38,337 bases of DNA from Bacteroidales bacterium (GTDB lineage: Bacteria; Bacteroidota; Bacteroidia; Bacteroidales; P3). Made by a program: the position numbers and the translations under genes. Numbering within the stretch: the stretch's first letter is position 1; every line of letters begins with the position of its first letter. The DNA is taken from NCBI GenBank assembly GCA_017561155.1, contig JAFZDP010000036.1, positions 1 to 38,337 of the forward strand. Reading direction: 5' to 3'. Below the pieces are notes generated by a model. It was not told where the DNA came from, did no database searches, and saw nothing but the letters and a program-made list of their open reading frames with translations. Positions 33,942 through 38,337 of the stretch are shown here, piece by piece.

Positions 33942-35117
33942 TTATTTTTTTGCTATGTTGTGTAGCATTGTTTCTAAATCTTTAGAATATTTGCTCCAGC
34001 TGTACTTTTCCACAACGTATTTGTGGCCTTCTTCGGCTAGAGATGTGGCTTTCGCTTCGTTGCCCAATATATCTGATATATAGTTGGCGTATTCTTGAGC
34101 TTCTTTCGCTACCAATACTTGTTTTCCATTTTCTGCTTTCAACGAATCGTTTGCCAATGCCGATGTTATGCAAGGCACTTTCATTGCCATAGCTTCAAGT
34201 ATTTTGTTTTGCAATCCTGTGCCTATCTGCATAGGAGCTACAAATACTTTGCTTTGTGCATAGTACTCTCTCATATCGGGAACCCAACCTGTTACTATCA
34301 CATTGTTCGAAGCTAATTGTTTTACGCTTTTGGTAGGATTTGTACCGGCTATAGCTACTTTTATGTTAGGATTAGATTTCCACACTATAGGCATTACATC
34401 ATTTACCAAAAACAAGGCTGCGTCTACATTGGGTTTGTAGTGCATATTGCCACAAAATAGCAGGTCGTATTTTTTTTCTGTTTCTTGTGGTTGGTAGTAC
34501 GAAGTATCTACACCATTTGGCAATATTTTTATGTTGTCGTTTTGGCGGTGTGGTATAGCTTCTCTGTCCGGTTCAGATATTATTGTAAATTCGTCGTACA
34601 TATCAAACGAATCATATTCGCACGAACGCAGCATCTTAAATTCGAAGTGTAGAATTCTTTTAGTCAATCCTTTTGATTTGTACATTCTGCGTTCTATATT
34701 TTTGCTTAAGCAGTCTTGAAAGTCTAACAACTTTGGCACTTTTGATTTCTTTACCCACTCCATAGTACGAACCATTTGGCAGAAAAGAACATCAGGCTTT
34801 TGTTGTTTTTCAAAACGCGAATATTCTCGACGTATCTTCTTGGTATTCCAATATCCTGACACTTGAAGCGAATCTATCGAAAAAAATGCTCGCAATATGC
34901 TCATTCCTACCGATAGTTGTGATGGCTTGACTATTTTGATAGCTTTGCAATAGGGCTTTAATATGTCTATATGCTCTTGTGGTACTGTTTTGTGCGAAAC
35001 ACAAAACAATAATATATCATTCTTTTCAGACAAACATCTTATCTGGTGGAATGCTCTCAATTTATCGCCCTTATCTAACGGATAAGGAAAACGTGGCAGT
35101 GCTACTAATATCTTCAT
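33942..35117 (-). CDS. Group 1 (GT4-type) glycosyltransferase
   Basis: A 391-residue GT-B glycosyltransferase. The N-terminal acceptor domain begins MKILVALPRFPYPLDKGDKL, with the glycine-containing loop near residues 13-20; the C-terminal donor-binding domain has YDLLFCGNMHYKPNVDAA, VTGWVPDMREYY and the EX7E-like segment FVAPMQIGTGLQNKILEAMA (Glu before AMAMKVP). These proteins add sugars to surface polysaccharides or sterol/lipid acceptors; the sugar is not predictable. It resembles exopolysaccharide-cluster transferases, but no other polysaccharide genes are here. It is 21 bases after parC and 37 before aguA. Confidence 0.88.
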   Translation of the reverse strand: MKILVALPRFPYPLDKGDKLRAFHQIRCLSEKNDILLFCVSHKTVPQEHIDILKPYCKAIKIVKPSQLSVGMSILRAFFSIDSLQVSGYWNTKKIRREYSRFEKQQKPDVLFCQMVRTMEWVKKSKVPKLLDFQDCLSKNIERRMYKSKGLTKRILHFEFKMLRSCEYDSFDMYDEFTIISEPDREAIPHRQNDNIKILPNGVDTSYYQPQETEKKYDLLFCGNMHYKPNVDAALFLVNDVMPIVWKSNPNIKVAIAGTNPTKSVKQLASNNVIVTGWVPDMREYYAQSKVFVAPMQIGTGLQNKILEAMAMKVPCITSALANDSLKAENGKQVLVAKEAQEYANYISDILGNEAKATSLAEEGHKYVVEKYSWSKYSKDLETMLHNIAKK

Positions 35118-35138
35118 TATAAGCCTATTTTTATTTTA

Positions 35139-37910
35139 TCAAAAAAGTGTTCCTTGTATTACTTCGCCGTCGTCTGTTGTCGATGCAAAGTAATCGTTAT
35201 CTTTTTTCGAATCGTCAGTATTTTTATCTTCAGGTTCCGGTTCGGGCTCCGGTTCAGGCAAAGGATCCAACCATGTGTAACTTTCTATTTCAGATGTGGA
35301 TATTCTCTTTCCTTTAGCCTTGTAGCCTTTCACCCCTATAAAATCTGTCACCTCTATTATTTCCGAAGCTATCTTTTTGTTCGTATTTTCGGTGTCGTAG
35401 TTTATTTCCAAACGAGGGAATGTGTCGAATACTACGTCTACCAGTGTATTGTCCGAATCTTCGTCCAAGAATGATAGTTTCTTGTCGAAATCTTCTATCA
35501 CGAAACGTTTTAGGTAGTAGTATTTAGTTACTCCTTCTTGGTAAAGCACTGTTATAATAGTGCGTGGATTGTTTTTGCGTATGTGTAGTAGGTCGTCGTC
35601 GAAGTGGTTGGCAAGGTCGAAATTACAAGTTCTGAAGAACCCCGATTTTGTTATGCTGAGTATTTTGTCGGCTCCTTTAAAGTCGCCCAAAAACATACCT
35701 CTGCCTTCTACGTTCAAGCGTTTCACGCTTTCGTCGAACCATATACTTCTTGCTCCCAAGGTAGATACACCTTCGCCTTTTATATTTATCTTGCGTACTG
35801 CGTTCTTGCTAAGGATATTTCCAAACGACGAACGACCCTTGATGGTAATGTCGGCAAAATCGAATTCAAAGCTCAACTTACGCAACTTTGGTTTGGGGCG
35901 TAAGTGTACCATAATGGTTTCGGCTTCTCCGTTTGGATTGGCACTGAAATATAGAATCTTGCTTCCCTTGGTTCCTTTGGTAAGGTCGTATTCGCGGTCG
36001 CGTGTTATACCGTTTACGGCAAAACGCTTTATCATTGCATTTCCAAAAGCTCCGTCAGAGTATACTACATTATATATAGTACGTTCGTCGCGTTTTCGGA
36101 ATACATTTATATATATAATCTCTTTGCAGTTTACATTGCCCACAAAGCCTTTTTCTTGTATCTTGGATATGATGAAACTACCATCTTTGCGGAATGCAAT
36201 TATGTCGTCCAAATCCGAACAGTCGCATACATATTCCACATTTTCATCTTTCTTAAGGCCGTAGCCGGCAAATCCTTCTTTCTTGTTAACGTATAGCTTT
36301 TCATTAAGTATAGCCACGTTTGCAGCCTCGATGGTTTCAAAGTTGCGAATTTCTGTTTTACGCTCTCTGCCTTTGCCATACTTTTCTTTTATGCGTTCAA
36401 AGTAAGCAATAGAATAGTCTATAATGTGGTCGATATCAAACTGAACTTGTTTCATATCGTCTTCTACGGCTTGTAGAATATCGTTGGCTCTGTCGCTGTT
36501 GTATTTCGATATTCGTTCTATTGGAATTTTGCGCAGCTTTAATATATCGTCGATGGTAACGGGGCGTAACAAGTTCTTTACGAATGGTTTTAAACCCTCG
36601 TCGATAGTGGTGTTGATAGCCTCGTCGGTAGTACACTTTTTGATGTCTTCGTAAATTTCGTTTTCGATGAATATTCTTTCAAGCGACACCCATTGCCATT
36701 TTTCTTTCAGTTCGGCAAGTTGTATTTCAAGCTCTTTAAGCAACAAATCTTTTGTGTGGTCGGCCGAAGTGCGTAAAATATCGCTTACCGACATAAATAC
36801 GGGCTTGTCATCGTTTATTACAAAACTGTTTGGGCTCAGGCTAATCTCGCACTTTGTAAATTTGTAAAGTGCATCTATCATTTGGTCGGGCGACACATTA
36901 GGAGCCAAGTATATCATTATCTCTACGTTGGCGGCTGTGTTGTCGTCTACTTTTCTAATCTTTATTTTTCCCGAATCGTTTGCATCTATTATGCTTTTTA
37001 TAAGCGACTCGGTAGTTGTGCCGAATGGTATTTCTGTAATAGCCAAGGTTTTCTTGTCTATCTGTTGTATCTTGGCACGTATTCTTACTTTGCTAAGGTT
37101 TGCCGAATCTTTGTCGCCTTTCTTGCTTTTCTTTTTGCCGTCGTCGTCGCCGTCAAAGTCGTCGAAATCGGCTACATCCAAGCTGTCGAAGTCGTCTTCA
37201 TCGTTGTCGCTCACACCTTTTATCCTGCGCAATCCGTCGTTGTATTTGCTCACGTCTATCATACCGCCGGTAGGAAAGTCGGGATACAACTCAAAGTCTT
37301 CGCCTCTGTAGTGTGCAATAGTTGCGTCGATAAGCTCTATAAAGTTGTGTGGCAATATTTTGGTAGCAAAAGCCACACCAATACCTTCAGTTCCTTGAGC
37401 CAGTAGAAGTGGGAATTTTATTGGTAGCGATATTGGTTCTTTATTTCTGCCGTCGTAGCTTGGTTTCCAATCTGTTATTTTAGGATTGTACACCACATCG
37501 AGAGCAAATTTCGACAAACGTGCTTCGATGTAACGAGGTGCAGCGGCACCATCGCCGGTAAGTATGTTTCCCCAGTTTCCTTGACAGTCGATAAGCAAGT
37601 CCTTTTGGCCAAGCGACACCAAAGCGTCGCCAATAGAAGCGTCGCCATGAGGGTGGTACTTCATAGTGTTACCCACAATGTTGGCAACTTTGTTGTAACG
37701 ACCGTCGTCCAATTCTTTCATTGAATGTAAAATGCGTCGTTGTACAGGCTTCAACCCATCGCTAAGTGCCGGCACGGCGCGGTCCAAAATAACATAGGAG
37801 GCATAGTCGAGATACCATGTTTCGAACATGCCTTTCAACGATATGACATCACTGCTTCCCGAAGGGTTTTGTGGTGTTTGGTCTTCGATATTTTCCAATT
37901 TTTCGTCCAT
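35139..37910 (-). CDS. parC: DNA topoisomerase IV subunit A (Bacteroidota long form)
   Basis: A 923-residue type IIA topoisomerase A subunit that decatenates chromosomes with ParE. The catalytic tyrosine is Tyr127 (AAAPRYIEAR) and the quinolone region reads YHPHGDASIGDAL (85-97), with Ala at the usual Ser83 position as in related Bacteroidota. The N-terminal cleavage domain is interrupted at about 232-272 by an Asp- then Lys-rich insertion. The C-terminal domain (about 560-880) lacks the canonical GyrA-box, supporting ParC over GyrA. The tail has a PEPEPEPEPED run and ends QGTLF. parE is not in the window. A strong promoter lies upstream. Confidence 0.92.
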   Translation of the reverse strand: MDEKLENIEDQTPQNPSGSSDVISLKGMFETWYLDYASYVILDRAVPALSDGLKPVQRRILHSMKELDDGRYNKVANIVGNTMKYHPHGDASIGDALVSLGQKDLLIDCQGNWGNILTGDGAAAPRYIEARLSKFALDVVYNPKITDWKPSYDGRNKEPISLPIKFPLLLAQGTEGIGVAFATKILPHNFIELIDATIAHYRGEDFELYPDFPTGGMIDVSKYNDGLRRIKGVSDNDEDDFDSLDVADFDDFDGDDDGKKKSKKGDKDSANLSKVRIRAKIQQIDKKTLAITEIPFGTTTESLIKSIIDANDSGKIKIRKVDDNTAANVEIMIYLAPNVSPDQMIDALYKFTKCEISLSPNSFVINDDKPVFMSVSDILRTSADHTKDLLLKELEIQLAELKEKWQWVSLERIFIENEIYEDIKKCTTDEAINTTIDEGLKPFVKNLLRPVTIDDILKLRKIPIERISKYNSDRANDILQAVEDDMKQVQFDIDHIIDYSIAYFERIKEKYGKGRERKTEIRNFETIEAANVAILNEKLYVNKKEGFAGYGLKKDENVEYVCDCSDLDDIIAFRKDGSFIISKIQEKGFVGNVNCKEIIYINVFRKRDERTIYNVVYSDGAFGNAMIKRFAVNGITRDREYDLTKGTKGSKILYFSANPNGEAETIMVHLRPKPKLRKLSFEFDFADITIKGRSSFGNILSKNAVRKINIKGEGVSTLGARSIWFDESVKRLNVEGRGMFLGDFKGADKILSITKSGFFRTCNFDLANHFDDDLLHIRKNNPRTIITVLYQEGVTKYYYLKRFVIEDFDKKLSFLDEDSDNTLVDVVFDTFPRLEINYDTENTNKKIASEIIEVTDFIGVKGYKAKGKRISTSEIESYTWLDPLPEPEPEPEPEDKNTDDSKKDNDYFASTTDDGEVIQGTLF

Positions 37911-38195
37911 ATTTACTATTCACATTCAATATACAATCATCTCTTTTCGCAAAATATAAAGTACTGGTTTTCACCCATGCTATTATATCCGAAAGAGATT
38001 GTTGTTTCTAATAATTACATTTTGCAAAGATACTACTTTTTCCGCAAAAAAACAAAAACATAACAAAAAAGCTATATTTTCGGCGGCGTTTGGTTGTTTG
38101 CCGCAAGTTTATCGTTTAATCGAAGTTTTCTGACCCGGATATTCTGCAAGCCTACCGGTCTGAAAATACCGGGAAATGAATATTATTTTCTGTTT
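37911..38195. other. Promoter region of parC and flank
   Basis: A gene-free stretch with the parC leader and promoter (38025-38056), then GC-richer sequence (CGGCGGCGTTTGG near 38080, GACCCGG near 38131) of no recognised function, ending at the repeat element from 38196. Confidence 0.5.
38025..38056 (-). promoter_or_regulatory. Bacteroidota promoter for the parC operon
   Basis: On the - strand: TTTG (38053-38056), 20 bases, TATCTTTG (38025-38032). An exact consensus match about 115 bases before the parC ATG at 37910. Confidence 0.75.
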
Positions 38196-38337
38196 AGGCA
38201 ACTTCTAAAAATTGCTTTGCAAGTGATTTGTGGAATTTTGCTAGAAAGATTTCTACTTTCTTTTGATTGAGCATAGCGGGCTATGCGATTGAAAAAGAAA
38301 TAGAAAGATTTCGGCAAAAAACGCAAAGCACGCAAAA
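38196..38337. mobile_element. Left part of the split MITE-like repeat element
   Basis: It begins with the 18-base terminal repeat AGGCAACTTCTAAAAATT (38196-38213) and runs to the window end; 38254-38337 equals bases 1-84. The 11-mer AGAAAGATTTC occurs twice (38243 and 38302), flanking the central hairpin GCATAG-CGGG-CTATGC. With bases 85-139 added it would be about 197 bp. It is non-coding. Confidence 0.6.

Noticed and set aside
35560..36264. 234-codon open frame on the + strand opposite parC
   Set aside because: A shadow frame of parC; low-complexity Ser/Leu/Arg composition and no start signal.

Overview
The window looks like a piece of a Bacteroidales (Bacteroidota) chromosome. It is AT-rich. 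Genes generally lack Shine-Dalgarno sequences, and several are preceded by the Bacteroidota promoter pair TTTG (-33) / TAnnTTTG (-7). Family choices fit too: zinc-free bL31 type B, a short 78-residue ATP synthase epsilon subunit, a long ParC ending in GTLF, FKBP lipoproteins, BspA-type leucine-rich repeats, WG repeats and an adenosylcobalamin-dependent ribonucleotide reductase. Content is mostly housekeeping; I see no phage, plasmid or conjugation genes.

Layout, left half (mostly + strand): an ftsE-type ABC ATPase, an OmpA-family protein, a FemAB/GNAT-like protein, a DUF1848 protein, a tail-anchored BspA-like LRR protein, a lipocalin lipoprotein, a three-gene cluster (two small Cys-rich lipoproteins plus a DoxX/MauE-thioredoxin fusion), hsp20 (- strand), kamE plus a CoA-transferase beta subunit, an outer-membrane protein, an LtaS-like phosphoglycerol transferase, dprA and atpDC. 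A 1.07 kb gene-free island (16059-17128) follows, containing a long-spaced imperfect inverted repeat. After it come an iron alcohol dehydrogenase (-), peptidase E, tRNA-Ser(CGA), nrdJ and sppA.

Layout, right half (- strand): an operon of a small lipoprotein, an NrnA-type DHH phosphoesterase and two FKBP lipoproteins; rpmE2; GH18 plus hpt; a secreted WG-repeat protein; and a run reading parC, glycosyltransferase, agmatine deiminase, cinA, DUF486. Strong intrinsic terminators separate many units.

The first and last 84 bases are identical and in the same orientation. Read together, the two ends reconstruct a roughly 197-bp element with 18-bp terminal inverted repeats (17/18 matching), probably a dispersed MITE-like repeat at which assembly stopped. 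Given the gene content, this is weak evidence for a circular replicon. The most interesting candidates for unrecognised biology are the Cys-rich lipoprotein/DoxX-thioredoxin cluster, the isolated kamE-atoA pair of beta subunits, the end element and the inverted-repeat island.
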